This document shows positions 9,829 through 18,685 of a DNA stretch of 64,000 nt, one piece after another (within the stretch, counting starts at the first letter, position 1; each line of letters opens with the position of its first letter). Below the pieces are notes generated by a model. It did not search any database. It saw only the letters and a list, made by a program, of their open reading frames with translations, and had not been told where the DNA came from. This stretch comes from CBDBND01 sp965262665 (GTDB taxonomy: Bacteria > Pseudomonadota > Alphaproteobacteria > Rhodospirillales > Rhodospirillaceae): NCBI GenBank assembly GCA_965262665.1, contig CBDHFR010000004.1, positions 372,001-436,000 on the forward strand, written 5' to 3'. A program made the position numbers and the translations under genes.

Positions 9829-9840
9829 GGGGGCGTCCAC

Positions 9841-10452
9841 ATACAGGCGTTGGAAAAGAAGAATCGCGACGACGAAGCCCGCGGCGAGGTGGAAACGGCC
9901 CACCCCGGCTATCTGGGTTCACAGGACACCTTCTATGTCGGCACCCTGAAGGGGGTGGGGCGGATCTACCAGCAGAGCTATATCGATCCCTATTCCAAGG
10001 TCGCGCAGGCCAAGCTCTACACCACCAAGACGCCGATCACCGCCGCCGACCTGCTCAATGACCGGGTGCTGCCGTTCCATGACGAGCACGACCTGCCTGT
10101 GCTGCGGATCATGACCGACAGGGGCACGGAATACTGCGGGCGAGCGGACAAGCACGACTACCAGCTCTTCCTGGCCATCAACGATATCGACCACACCAAG
10201 ACCAAGGTGAAATCACCGCAAACAAACGGCATCCGCGAGCGCTTTCACAAGACCGTGCTGCAGGAGTTCTACCAGGTCGCGTTCCGCAAAAGACTCTACG
10301 ACAGCGTCGATGCGCTGCAGGACGATCTGGATCAATGGCTACATCACTACAACACGGAACGCACTCATCAGGGCAAAATGTGTTGCGGCAGAACGCCGTT
10401 CCAGACCATGATCGAGGGCAAAGAAATCTGGAAGGAAAAGTTCGTGAACTGA
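9841..10452 (+). pseudogene. IS481-family transposase, right piece with DDE core
   Basis: The frame begins QALEKKNRDDEARGEVETAHPG and continues with the rve integrase core: SQDTFYVGTLKGVGRIYQQ (first Asp), IMTDRGTEYCGRADKHDYQ (second Asp), and SPQTNGIRERFHKTVLQEF (Glu). It ends normally at 10450-10452. Upstream coding sequence has been separated by the 2-kb insertion at 7792-9842, so this copy cannot make a full protein. The IS481 right end probably lies within the 60 bases after the stop. Confidence 0.85.
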
Positions 10453-10510
10453 ACTTGACCTAACAGAGGCCGCCGGAAAAACGGCCAACTGTCAGATTAC
10501 ATCTGAACCA

Positions 10511-11632
10511 CTACAGGTAAGGCGAAACCGACATGGTCGCCAATCGCACCGGTTGCCTTTTCCGACCCCACAACCCGTGACCTCCATCAAACACGCCGGC
10601 ACATTGAGTGCCGCAAGTCGCGCAGCAACCGTCTTCATTCACGGTCCAATGGGTGATCTCGTACCAATCGCGCTCAATGAGGGCTGAACCGCAATTCGTG
10701 CACCATGTGGTTCCCGTCGCACGGTCGTGGACGTTGCCTGCATAGGCATAGTGAACGCCGGCCGTCTTTGCGATCTCAACGGCTTTGAATAAAGTTTCCG
10801 GTGGTGTCGCCGGTATATCCATCATGCGGAAATCAGGATGAAAAGCGCTAAAGTGCAATGGCACATCCGGACCGATGGTTGAAGTGACCCAATCCGCCAA
10901 CGCCTTCAGTTCATCGTCGTCGTCGTTTTTCCCCGGGATCAACAGAGTGGTCAGTTCCATCCACACATCGGTGTGATGATGAACATAAGCAATGGTGTCG
11001 AGAACGGAGTCCAAGCCTGCCGTACATAGGTCCTTGTAAAACTCAGCCGTAAACCCTTTAAGATCGATGTTGGTGGCATCCATATGAGCGAAGAACTCTT
11101 CCCGCGCGTCCGGCTTGATGTAGCCGGCCGTGACTGCAACCGATTTGATGCCGCGTTCCCGACACGCTTTGGCTGCATCTACGGCATACTCCAGGAAGAT
11201 CACCGGGTCGTTGTAAGTAAACGCCACTGATTTGCAGCCTGTTTGTACAGCTGCTTCGGCGATGAGCTCCGGCGGCGCTTGGTCCATAAGGGAATCCATT
11301 TGCCGGGATTTTGAAATGTCGTGGTTATGGCAAAACTTACAGGTGAGATTGCAACCGGCTGTGCCGAAACTGAGAACAGGTGTGCCGGGAAGGAAATGAT
11401 TGAGCGGCTTTTTTTCGATCGGATCGATGCAATACCCACTGGACCGGCCATAAGTTGTCAGCACAATCTCTTCACCACTGCGGGCGCGAACAAAACAGAG
11501 GCCTCGCTGCCCTTCATGAAGGCGGCATTCGCGCGGGCAAACATCGCATTGGATGCGGCCATCCTCTAAGGTCTGCCAGTACCTGCCAGTGACACCGTCA
11601 ATGGTCTCAGTTTTGTCCATTTCGACACTCAT
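10511..11632 (-). CDS. amrS: AmmeMemoRadiSam system radical SAM enzyme
   Basis: This 373-residue protein has the radical SAM cluster motif CNLTCKFC near residue 95, preceded by a cysteine-rich N-terminus (CDVCPRECRLHEGQRGLC) typical of PflA-like activases of this group. A C-terminal pair of Cys motifs (TWCTNCG and CCATCGTQC) may hold an extra metal centre. It is divergent from the Memo-like and AMMECR1-like genes, which together define the AmmeMemoRadiSam genome set. The biochemical role of this trio in bacteria is not established. Confidence 0.9.
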   Translation of the reverse strand: MSVEMDKTETIDGVTGRYWQTLEDGRIQCDVCPRECRLHEGQRGLCFVRARSGEEIVLTTYGRSSGYCIDPIEKKPLNHFLPGTPVLSFGTAGCNLTCKFCHNHDISKSRQMDSLMDQAPPELIAEAAVQTGCKSVAFTYNDPVIFLEYAVDAAKACRERGIKSVAVTAGYIKPDAREEFFAHMDATNIDLKGFTAEFYKDLCTAGLDSVLDTIAYVHHHTDVWMELTTLLIPGKNDDDDELKALADWVTSTIGPDVPLHFSAFHPDFRMMDIPATPPETLFKAVEIAKTAGVHYAYAGNVHDRATGTTWCTNCGSALIERDWYEITHWTVNEDGCCATCGTQCAGVFDGGHGLWGRKRQPVRLATMSVSPYL

Positions 11633-11705
11633 TGGTCACGAAATGCTATAATCATTCCTAACCGCTTTTTTGTGCGGCTCACATGGGAGAATTGACGCCT
11701 TTAAA

Positions 11706-12509
11706 ATGTCAGAGCGCACCGCACAGATACGCCCACCAGCCGTTGCCAGCTTCTTTTATCCGAGCGATGCTAACACGTTGGATCAGATGGTCGACGATTT
11801 CATCCAATCATATGACGATATCCCTGCATCACCGGCACCAAAAGCCGTCATCGTTCCGCATGCAGGTTACATGTATTCCGGTAGCGCCGCAGTTCAAGCC
11901 CTGAAACGTTTTACTTCGGATAAAGCGTCCATCAGCCGGATCATTCTGATGGGACCGTGTCACCGCGTGGCCATACGCGGCCTCGCCGCGCCACGGGCGG
12001 ACGCTTTTGCCACACCGTTGGGCACAATAGAAATTGACCGAAAAGCCATTGATGACGTCGCCTCCTTTCCTTTTGTTTCCATTGATGATGCACCTCATGC
12101 CGAAGAGCATAGCCTCGAGGTCCAGCTTCCGCTTTTGCAGAAACTGATCGGTGAATTTACCTTAGTGCCGTTTGCGGTTGGTACCGCAACAGCCGAACAG
12201 GTGGGTGTAGTGCTGGACACTCTCTGGGGCGGTGACGAAACCCGTATTGTCATCAGTTCAGATCTGTCGCACTTCCTAACTCAAGATCAGGCCATGCGTA
12301 TGGATGAGAAAACTGCTTTGGCCATCGAGCGTCTTGACTGGCAATCCATTGAGTATGAACAGGCGTGCGGCCGCGTGCCGATTTCAGGACTTCTAGCCGT
12401 GGCGCGTCAACGCAACATCTCAGCGGAGCGCATTGCGCTGTTAACCTCGGCAGATACGGCGGGCACACCGGACCGGGTAGTTGGTTATGGTGCCTGGGCG
12501 TTTTCTTAG
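11706..12509 (+). CDS. amrB: AmmeMemoRadiSam system protein B (Memo-like)
   Basis: The 267-residue protein starts MSERTAQIRPPAVASFFYPS. It matches the Memo fold, related to class III extradiol dioxygenases, with conserved pieces VIVPHAGYMYSGSAA, GPCHRVAIRG, DDAPHAEEHSLEVQLP and VISSDLSHF. The His and Asp residues in these motifs are the family's likely metal site. An upstream in-frame ATG at 11670 is possible, but the start at 11706 fits the family's N-terminus. amrA begins seven bases after its stop, so they form one operon. TATAAT at 11647-11652 may be a -10 element. Confidence 0.9.
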   Translation: MSERTAQIRPPAVASFFYPSDANTLDQMVDDFIQSYDDIPASPAPKAVIVPHAGYMYSGSAAVQALKRFTSDKASISRIILMGPCHRVAIRGLAAPRADAFATPLGTIEIDRKAIDDVASFPFVSIDDAPHAEEHSLEVQLPLLQKLIGEFTLVPFAVGTATAEQVGVVLDTLWGGDETRIVISSDLSHFLTQDQAMRMDEKTALAIERLDWQSIEYEQACGRVPISGLLAVARQRNISAERIALLTSADTAGTPDRVVGYGAWAFS

Positions 12510-12516
12510 ACGTCTT

Positions 12517-13113
12517 ATGGCCACGTCTGACCCTTACGCTCTGCAAGATCACAGTGAGGTCCTGTTGAATCTCGCCGCCGACGCGGTGCGCCATGCCGTC
12601 GATAAAGGCGAAGCCATGCCGGTTAATCAGAACAGTTTTCCAGGCCCGTTACAGGCCAATGGCGCATCATTCGTGACGCTTAAGAAAACGGGCAATTTAC
12701 GTGGTTGTATCGGCAGCCTTCAGGCGCATGAACCACTTGTGATCAATATCGCTGATAACGCCCAAGGTGCAGTGGCCCGGGATACCCGCTTTCCGGCCGT
12801 AAGTGACGATGAACTTGAAGACCTTGACGTTTCGATCAGTATTCTTAGTCCGTTGACTAAGATGAGTTACTCCGGTGACTCAGATTTACTTTCGCAATTG
12901 CGGCCTAGGGTTGATGGGCTTGTGCTCGCCGATGAAAACGGTCGGCGCAGCACATTCTTACCCCAGGTATGGGAGGAGTTGCCCGAGTCGGAGGACTTTT
13001 TGCAGGCGCTCAAACGCAAAGGCGGGTTTGATCCAGGCCCCTTAACGGACGGTGTTAAAGCTTGGCGGTATGAGGTATGGGATATTGGCCCGAAGGCTGT
13101 TATCCACAGTTAG
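12517..13113 (+). CDS. amrA: AmmeMemoRadiSam system protein A (AMMECR1 domain)
   Basis: The 198-residue protein carries the AMMECR1 signature LRGCIGSLQAHEPL near residue 65, followed by NIADNAQGAVARDTRFPAV and DLDVSISILSPL. The family is conserved from archaea to humans, but its reaction is unknown. The start at 12517 (MATSDPYALQDH) is chosen because it clears the amrB stop by seven bases. The gene ends with a normal TAG. Confidence 0.9.
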   Translation: MATSDPYALQDHSEVLLNLAADAVRHAVDKGEAMPVNQNSFPGPLQANGASFVTLKKTGNLRGCIGSLQAHEPLVINIADNAQGAVARDTRFPAVSDDELEDLDVSISILSPLTKMSYSGDSDLLSQLRPRVDGLVLADENGRRSTFLPQVWEELPESEDFLQALKRKGGFDPGPLTDGVKAWRYEVWDIGPKAVIHS

Positions 13114-13218
13114 GCGCCAGCCCGCCCCTTGCCTCTCACCGGTGGATGTCCGATCATAGGTCGGTACATTGGTAACGCGCCCCAACATGGGATTCCACAG
13201 CTACTTTTTGATTTACTT

Positions 13219-14162
13219 ATGGCTCAACTGGATCGCGGTAACCTTACATCCATCACCGTTTTTGTCGGCGAACGGGATATCATATTCGCCAGCAGCTAAG
13301 AGAGCTGTTCATGGAAGAAGGCATCAAGAATGTATCGACCCATTCCAGCGCAACCAGTCTCAGATCCTTGATGGTCGACGTGCCGCCGGATTTGCTGGTG
13401 CTGTCCGCCGATTTCGACCCCGATGTATTCAATCTGATTAAGGAAATCCGCTTCAATCAATTGGGGCACAATCCCTTTGTCATCATCACTATGTTGATAT
13501 CGCAACGCAATAAAGCCAGCATTACTAAAGCCATACAGGCCGGCGCGGATGACATCGTAATAAAACCGTTTGATGCGCGGAAAATACATGAACAGCTACG
13601 GTTGATTGCCTATTACCGTCAGCCTTTTGTCGCCACAAGCGACTATGTGGGACCTGACCGTAAAGGTGATGCACCCATGCAACCCGGCGCGACCCGAGTG
13701 CATGTGCCAAATACGTTTAAGGAAAAGGCTGACGGCAAGACATTTGAAATGGGAGAACTTCAAGAAGCGGTCAAAGCCTCCCAAAACAAAGTTATCGAAG
13801 CTCAATTGGCCAGCCAAAGCATGAAGATGGGAGCATTGTGTGATTTGATATTAGAAGCTTACCAAAACGAAGAAGTTACAGAGGATGTCCGGGATAATTT
13901 GGCTCTTCTTACAGGGATTCTTCGAGAAGCAGGCGCCATGGCCAAGCAAGTCAGAGACAAGTCTTTACAGGATCTATGTAGCACTTTGGCTGATAACGTA
14001 TCTGCTATGGAACATAGCTACGCAGAATTGGCAGCAGCGGACCTCAATCTGATCGAAAAGCTATCGCAGGCCTTCCGCATGGCTATTGATTCAGCAGCCG
14101 CCAAGAAGGCCGAAGAAGACGCGGAAGTCGCTGCTCTCCATGAGAATCGAATAGGGTCATAG
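13219..14162 (+). pseudogene. Receiver-like two-component protein with helical C-terminus, one frameshift
   Basis: Translation from ATG 13219 gives MAQLDRGNLTSITVFVGERD, then the frame breaks near 13285. One missing base there (TTC-GCC for TTCCGCC) would continue as RQQLRELFMEEGIKNVS into the long frame. The remainder is a CheY-like receiver: LLVLSADFDPD holds the probable phospho-acceptor Asp and DDIVIKPFDARKI the conserved Lys region. About 120 helical residues follow, with an acidic, Ala-rich tail. A shortened protein could start at 13311. A second copy of this family lies at 34.6-35.9 kb. Its function is unknown. Confidence 0.7.
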
Positions 14163-14176
14163 ATTATGATAGTTGA

Positions 14177-15205
14177 ATGATGGTGACTCGTTTGAAATTG
14201 GTTTGCGTGATCATGGCCGGAGTATTGAGTGGCTCCGCTCCGGCGTGGCCGGAAGAAACGATTACTCTTAGGGCGTCGGCATATCTTTCACCGCTTAGCC
14301 ATACGGTCACCCGAATTTTCGCTCCGTGGATCGAAGATGTTGAAAAAGCATCCGATGGTCGTATCCGCTTTGAGACCTATTGGGGTGGAGGACTGGGACG
14401 TAGCCCCTACAAACAATTCGATCTTGTCAAAGCCGGCGTCAGTGACGTTACCTTGGTTCAGCCAAGCTATACACCGGGACAATTTCCGCAAACTCAAGTG
14501 CTCGAATTGCCGTTTTTGAGTCGTAACGCGTCAGAAGCCAGCATACTGGCCTGGCGTTTGTACGAACGTGGGCTGTTGAAAGGCTACGAAGATGTGAAAC
14601 TCATCGGCCTTTGGACGGCTGAGCCCGGCAACCTTTACACCACCAAGCCGATCCGCAATTACGACGACATCCAAGGTATGAAGGTGCGGGCTGCAGGCCG
14701 GCTCGAAGGCGATTTCGTCAAACGTCTCAACGCCGTTCCGGAATCCATGCACCCGGCCGATGCAGCGGAAGCGCTGCGGCGCGGCACCATCGACGGCACC
14801 ATACAGGGATGGATATCGGTCAACACCTTTCAGACCTATCGACACACCAATTACGTCATTACATCACCCCTCAGTGCCGTAGCCTTTGCCATCATCATGA
14901 ACAGATCAGCTTGGGACCAGTTGCCGTCTGACTTACAGCGCATCCTAGACGAGAACGGCGGGCTTAAAATCGCTGTACGCGGCGGACAATCCTACGATAT
15001 GCGTGTGATCGACGTGGCTAAACGCTTGAAGGACGAGGGCCATCTAATCGCGGCGGAGCCAGACCCCGAAGAGTTCGCCCGCCTGCGAACCTACATGCAG
15101 CCCGTTGCCGATGCGTGGATAGAACGCACGGAAGGCGGGGAAGCCACTTTCAACGCAGTCAAAGAAATACTGGAAGAACTGCGCCGCCGCGAGCGGCAAT
15201 CCTAG
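14177..15205 (+). CDS. dctP: TRAP transporter substrate-binding protein (DctP family)
   Basis: The 342-residue protein has a Sec signal (MMVTRLKLVCVIMAGVLSGSAPAW) and a DctP fold. The conserved Arg-binding region appears in GMKVRAAGRLEGDF and the downstream family motif in ALRRGTIDGTIQGW. It would bind an organic acid in the periplasm and hand it to the DctQM permease encoded next. The ligand cannot be read from the sequence. The dctQ gene starts three bases after its stop. Confidence 0.9.
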   Translation: MMVTRLKLVCVIMAGVLSGSAPAWPEETITLRASAYLSPLSHTVTRIFAPWIEDVEKASDGRIRFETYWGGGLGRSPYKQFDLVKAGVSDVTLVQPSYTPGQFPQTQVLELPFLSRNASEASILAWRLYERGLLKGYEDVKLIGLWTAEPGNLYTTKPIRNYDDIQGMKVRAAGRLEGDFVKRLNAVPESMHPADAAEALRRGTIDGTIQGWISVNTFQTYRHTNYVITSPLSAVAFAIIMNRSAWDQLPSDLQRILDENGGLKIAVRGGQSYDMRVIDVAKRLKDEGHLIAAEPDPEEFARLRTYMQPVADAWIERTEGGEATFNAVKEILEELRRRERQS

Positions 15206-15208
15206 TTC

Positions 15209-15742
15209 ATGACTGACAGTCCAAAGACAACGGCAGAATCTGTGCTCGACCGCGCCGTCGAGACGATGGCCGTCATCGGTTTCACAGGTTTGGTCATCAT
15301 CGCGTTCATGACACTGGTTGATGTGTGTCTGCGATACCTCGGATTCCCGCGCATTCCAGGCTTACATGACATTGAGGAAGTGGCCTTCGCCATTGTCATC
15401 GCCAGCTGTTTTCCGGCCGGCTTGAAAAAAGGCAATGCGGTGACAGTTCGTATTCTCGGCAAGCTGCTCGGCCAGAAAGCGCATGCGTGGCTGGACGTGA
15501 TTGGCGCACTTTTCATGTTGACTTTTTTTGTTTTGGTCGCTTGGCAATTCGTTGTGTTCTCCATCGACTACACCGCCAATGGCCGCACCACTTCCACTTT
15601 GGAATGGCCGGTCTTTCCCATCTGGATAATCGCCAGCATGTTGATGATCACCTGCGTCGCTGTGCAAAGCTGGGTCGTGGGTGCGTCTTTGCATGCGGCC
15701 CGCCAAGGCCGGCCCGTCGAACATCAGGCGGAGTCAGTTTAG
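15209..15742 (+). CDS. dctQ: TRAP transporter small permease (DctQ family)
   Basis: The 177-residue membrane protein has four predicted hydrophobic helices, as expected for DctQ. The pattern IEEVAFAIVIASCFPAGLKKGNAVTVRIL, in shortened view EEVAF through KKGN, is characteristic of the family. It is packed between dctP and dctM with gaps of three bases, so the three are surely one operon. Confidence 0.9.
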   Translation: MTDSPKTTAESVLDRAVETMAVIGFTGLVIIAFMTLVDVCLRYLGFPRIPGLHDIEEVAFAIVIASCFPAGLKKGNAVTVRILGKLLGQKAHAWLDVIGALFMLTFFVLVAWQFVVFSIDYTANGRTTSTLEWPVFPIWIIASMLMITCVAVQSWVVGASLHAARQGRPVEHQAESV

Positions 15743-15745
15743 AGT

Positions 15746-17053
15746 ATGGACCCACCCGTCATCGGCGGCCTGGTGGTCGCGGGCATGTTTGTCTTGATCG
15801 CGTTGCATGTGCCCATCGGTGTGGCCATGGCCATCGCCGGTTTCATTGGCACTGGTGTGCTGATCGGCTTTGAACCGGCGATCGCTCTGTTCGGCATCGA
15901 ACCATCGGCCGCCATTGCCAGCGAGGAACTGGCGGTCATCGCCTTGTTTCTTTTGATGGGCAATTTTGCCGCAGCGGCCGGATTATCAGGAGATCTCTAC
16001 CGTTTGGCGCAAGCGTTTTTAGGACACCGCCGTGGCGGTTTGGCGATGGCAACGGTAGCCACCTGTGCCGGGTTCGGCGCGGTGTGTGGGTCATCCCTGG
16101 CGACCACCGCAACTATGACCCGCATTGCCCTGCCTGAAATGGAAAGCCGGGGTTATTCCCGCCGCTTGTCGACCGGGTCCGTGGCTGCCGGGTCGACTCT
16201 GGGAGTCATTGTGCCGCCGTCGTTGCTGCTGGTGCTCTATGCCATTCTCACCGAGCAATTCATCACCGCGTTGTTTGTTGCGGCCCTGGGCCCGGCATTG
16301 ATCGCTGTGTTTCTCTACATGTTATCTGTCGTCGCTTACGTCACCGTTGCTCCTGCCGCCGGACCCGCGGCGGACCGGGTCCCGTGGATAGAACGCCGCA
16401 GTGTTTTGCGCCAAAGCTGGGGCGTGGTCTTTCTGGCGTTCGTGGTTTCCGGCGGCATCTACTCCGGCATTTTCACCGTCAATGAAGCAGCGGCTGTAGG
16501 CGCCGCCGTGGCCATCGCCTTTACTGCGATGCGTGGGCGGCTCAGTAAGAGTTTGTTTTTTGAAAACCTCAAAGAAACGGCGGCAGGCACGGCTTTGATC
16601 TATTTGATCATCATCGGCGCGTCGATTTTCTCCTACGCCATTTCCCTGTCTCAGTTGCCGGATATCATCGTCGGCTCCATTGAAGACCTCGGCCTAGCGC
16701 CCCTTGTTGTCATTCTCCTACTGGAAGCCATGTACATTGTGCTCGGATCCATCTTCGACACCGTGGCCGCCATGGTCATCACTTTGCCCTTCGTATTCCC
16801 CTTGGTCACCGGGATGGGTTATGACCCCATCTGGTGGGGCATCATCAATGTAGTGGTGATGGAGATGGGCATGATCACACCGCCTATCGGGCTCAATGTT
16901 TTTGTGCTTCAGGGCATGGCTAAAGATGTGCCCTTCAGCACCATCTACGCGGGCACTGGACCGTTTCTTGTCTCCGATTTGGTTCGGCTTTTGATCCTGA
17001 CCCTGTTCCCGGTATTAACGCTGTGGCTACCCAAAGCCATGGGCATGATGTAG
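15746..17053 (+). CDS. dctM: TRAP transporter large permease (DctM family)
   Basis: The 435-residue integral membrane protein has about twelve hydrophobic segments and DctM signatures such as FLLMGNFAAAAGLSGDLY, CGSSLATTATMTRIALPEM and LGVIVPPSLLLVLYAI. It forms the sodium-coupled channel component of the TRAP system. Near its end PPIGLNVFVLQGMA is typical of the family. The gene is intact and ends at a TAG, 11 bases before the next gene. Confidence 0.92.
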   Translation: MDPPVIGGLVVAGMFVLIALHVPIGVAMAIAGFIGTGVLIGFEPAIALFGIEPSAAIASEELAVIALFLLMGNFAAAAGLSGDLYRLAQAFLGHRRGGLAMATVATCAGFGAVCGSSLATTATMTRIALPEMESRGYSRRLSTGSVAAGSTLGVIVPPSLLLVLYAILTEQFITALFVAALGPALIAVFLYMLSVVAYVTVAPAAGPAADRVPWIERRSVLRQSWGVVFLAFVVSGGIYSGIFTVNEAAAVGAAVAIAFTAMRGRLSKSLFFENLKETAAGTALIYLIIIGASIFSYAISLSQLPDIIVGSIEDLGLAPLVVILLLEAMYIVLGSIFDTVAAMVITLPFVFPLVTGMGYDPIWWGIINVVVMEMGMITPPIGLNVFVLQGMAKDVPFSTIYAGTGPFLVSDLVRLLILTLFPVLTLWLPKAMGMM

Positions 17054-17064
17054 GGGGCCTCACT

Positions 17065-17355
17065 ATGGAGGAAGAAACACTAGATGCTGCAAGCGCTTCT
17101 GACGGGGGCGGGATTTTTGGCACCCTCGGCGAGCAGGTGGGCCGATTCCTGGCCGAATCACCGGGCGGCCTTGTCGATTTTTTTGGCGGCGTTGGTAGAG
17201 GCGCTGGTGTATCCGGTTTTGTTGATTGGGCTGCGCTGCTGATTGGCCTCGCCCTTATCCTCGCGGGTGCCAAAGGTCTTATGGGCGGAAAAATTGTCCG
17301 CCCGATTATCGTCGGTGCGATTGGCGTAGCGCTGATGGGATGGGCCGTCACTTAG
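17065..17355 (+). CDS. Small membrane protein of unknown function
   Basis: The 96-residue product has an acidic N-terminus (MEEETLDAASASDGGG), a glycine-rich middle and two hydrophobic helices (WAALLIGLALILAGAKG and IIVGAIGVALMGWAV). It begins 11 bases after dctM and may share its transcript, but such short Gly-rich membrane proteins have no assigned role. I do not recognise the family. Confidence 0.6.
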   Translation: MEEETLDAASASDGGGIFGTLGEQVGRFLAESPGGLVDFFGGVGRGAGVSGFVDWAALLIGLALILAGAKGLMGGKIVRPIIVGAIGVALMGWAVT

Positions 17356-17379
17356 GACGACACCTCAATAGACGATTTT

Positions 17380-17583
17380 CTAATCGCTAGTTTGATCTTT
17401 GAGCGCCGCTTCGATTTTTTTATCCGTTGAAAATGTGTTGAGACTCCACACCGCCCAAATGGCGGCCGGCAGCCAGCCGATCAGTGAAATTTGCAGAAGC
17501 AGACAAATCACCCCGGCGACGGGCCGGCCAATGGTGAAGAACAACAACCAAGGCAGAAAAATTGCGATCAACAAACGAATCAT
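17380..17583 (-). CDS. YqaE/Pmp3-family small membrane protein
   Basis: The 67-residue protein has two hydrophobic helices separated by a short loop, with the layout FLPWLLFFTIGRPVAGVICLL and LIGWLPAAIWAVWSL. The central glycine and the WLPAAIWAV part resemble the Pmp3 (UPF0057) family of stress-linked membrane proteoliplids. The match is by pattern only. Confidence 0.6.
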   Translation of the reverse strand: MIRLLIAIFLPWLLFFTIGRPVAGVICLLLQISLIGWLPAAIWAVWSLNTFSTDKKIEAALKDQTSD

Positions 17584-17779
17584 GGGCCCCCCTCTTTGCC
17601 CAGGTAGTGAACTCTACATTAAGAAATTGATTTATTCGTCGCCCAGCGGATCGTGGTCTTTATAAGGGTCATCTACTTCACTGCGCCACTTGTGTTTAAC
17701 CCGTTCTCCCAAGGCGCGGTGCTCGGCCATCTGTTTTTGATGGCGCCGTTTTTTCTTTCCCCCCTCGCGTAAAGCCTAA

Positions 17780-18685
17780 GAGTCGGTTTCGAAAGTCATG
17801 CGGCTCGGGCCAATCTGCGGACGAGGAGCATGACGGAGGCGGCGTAGAGGAAGGCGCGGGCCGAGGCGATGGTGGCCTCGAAGTCCTTTGCCAGTCGCCG
17901 GTTGCGGTTGATCCAGGCGAAGAAGCGCTCCACGACCCAGCGGCGCGGTTGGACGGCGAAGCCGACCTGATCGGGGCTTTTGCGCACGATCTCGACGGCG
18001 ATCATGGTGGCCGTGGCGACCTTCTCGCCGGCGTAGCCGCTGTCGGCAAAGACCTTCTCGATGAACGGAAACGAGCCGCGTGAGGCGCACAGCAGCGGCC
18101 CGCCACCATCGCGGTCCTGGATACTCGCCGGATGCGCCTCGAGCACGAGGCCGCGCCCGTCGGTGTCGACCAGCGCGTGGCGCTTGCGCCCCTTGATCTT
18201 CTTGCCCGCATCGTAGCCGCGGGGGCCACCAGCCTCGGTCGTCTTGACGCTCTGGCTGTCGATAATCGCGCCGCTCGGGCTGGCCTCGCGTCCGACCCGC
18301 TCGCGATCGGCCATGACCAGAAAGTGGTTGATCTTCTCAAGGAGGCCGTCGTCGCGGAACTTAGCGAACCAGCGATAGATCGTGCCCCACGGTGGTAAAT
18401 CGCTTGGCAGCAAGCGCCAAGGGCAGCCAGCCCGCATCACGTAGAAAATGCCGTTGACGATCTCTCGCATCGGCCATGACCGGGGCCGTCCCGTGCCATG
18501 AGCCGGAGGCAAATGAGGCTCGATCACAACCCACTCCGCAGCGGTCAAATCAGTCTGATAACGCAGCGCCTTGCGGCTATGCTGCTCTCGGGTGGTCGGC
18601 GTCCACATGGCGGCTCCAGATCGGTTTCAGCAACCTTCCTGGAATCACATCGACACCGGCCACTCAACCCCTTTCGAAACGGCCT
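17780..18685 (-). mobile_element. IS5-family insertion sequence, copy 1
   Basis: The element is 906 bases long. Its ends are inverted repeats, GAGTCGGTTTCGAAAG at the left and the reverse complement of AGGCCGTTTCGAAAG at the right. It is flanked by the 4-base duplication CTAA (17776-17779 and 18686-18689), which fits the YTAR preference of IS5. It is nearly identical to the second copy at 51183-52088. Confidence 0.93.
17796..18608 (-). CDS. IS5-family transposase (copy 1)
   Basis: The 270-residue protein is complete. An N-terminal DUF4096-like region (YQTDLTAAEWVVIEPHLPP, WPMREIVNGIFYVMRAGCPW) leads into a DDE domain with Asp in IIDSQSVKTTEAGG, Asp in KVFADSGYAGEK and Glu in RRWVVERFFAWINRNRRL. 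The frame is intact, so the copy may be active. It differs from copy 2 at residue 5 (Thr versus Ala). Confidence 0.96.
   Translation of the reverse strand: MWTPTTREQHSRKALRYQTDLTAAEWVVIEPHLPPAHGTGRPRSWPMREIVNGIFYVMRAGCPWRLLPSDLPPWGTIYRWFAKFRDDGLLEKINHFLVMADRERVGREASPSGAIIDSQSVKTTEAGGPRGYDAGKKIKGRKRHALVDTDGRGLVLEAHPASIQDRDGGGPLLCASRGSFPFIEKVFADSGYAGEKVATATMIAVEIVRKSPDQVGFAVQPRRWVVERFFAWINRNRRLAKDFEATIASARAFLYAASVMLLVRRLARAA

Larger units (their letters stand above)
7792..9842 (+). mobile_element. IS110/IS1111-like element inserted in the IS481 gene, itself carrying an IS630 remnant
   Basis: A 12-base inverted repeat, GTGGACGCCCCC at 7800-7811 and its reverse complement at 9829-9840, lies a few bases inside both junctions with the split IS481 gene. 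Subterminal repeats of this kind are known for the IS1111 group of IS110. An IS110-type transposase gene is inside. Between the left repeat and that gene is a decayed IS630 (7939-8437), a later arrival. Exact ends are inferred from the IS481 reading frame and may be off by a few bases. Confidence 0.65.
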
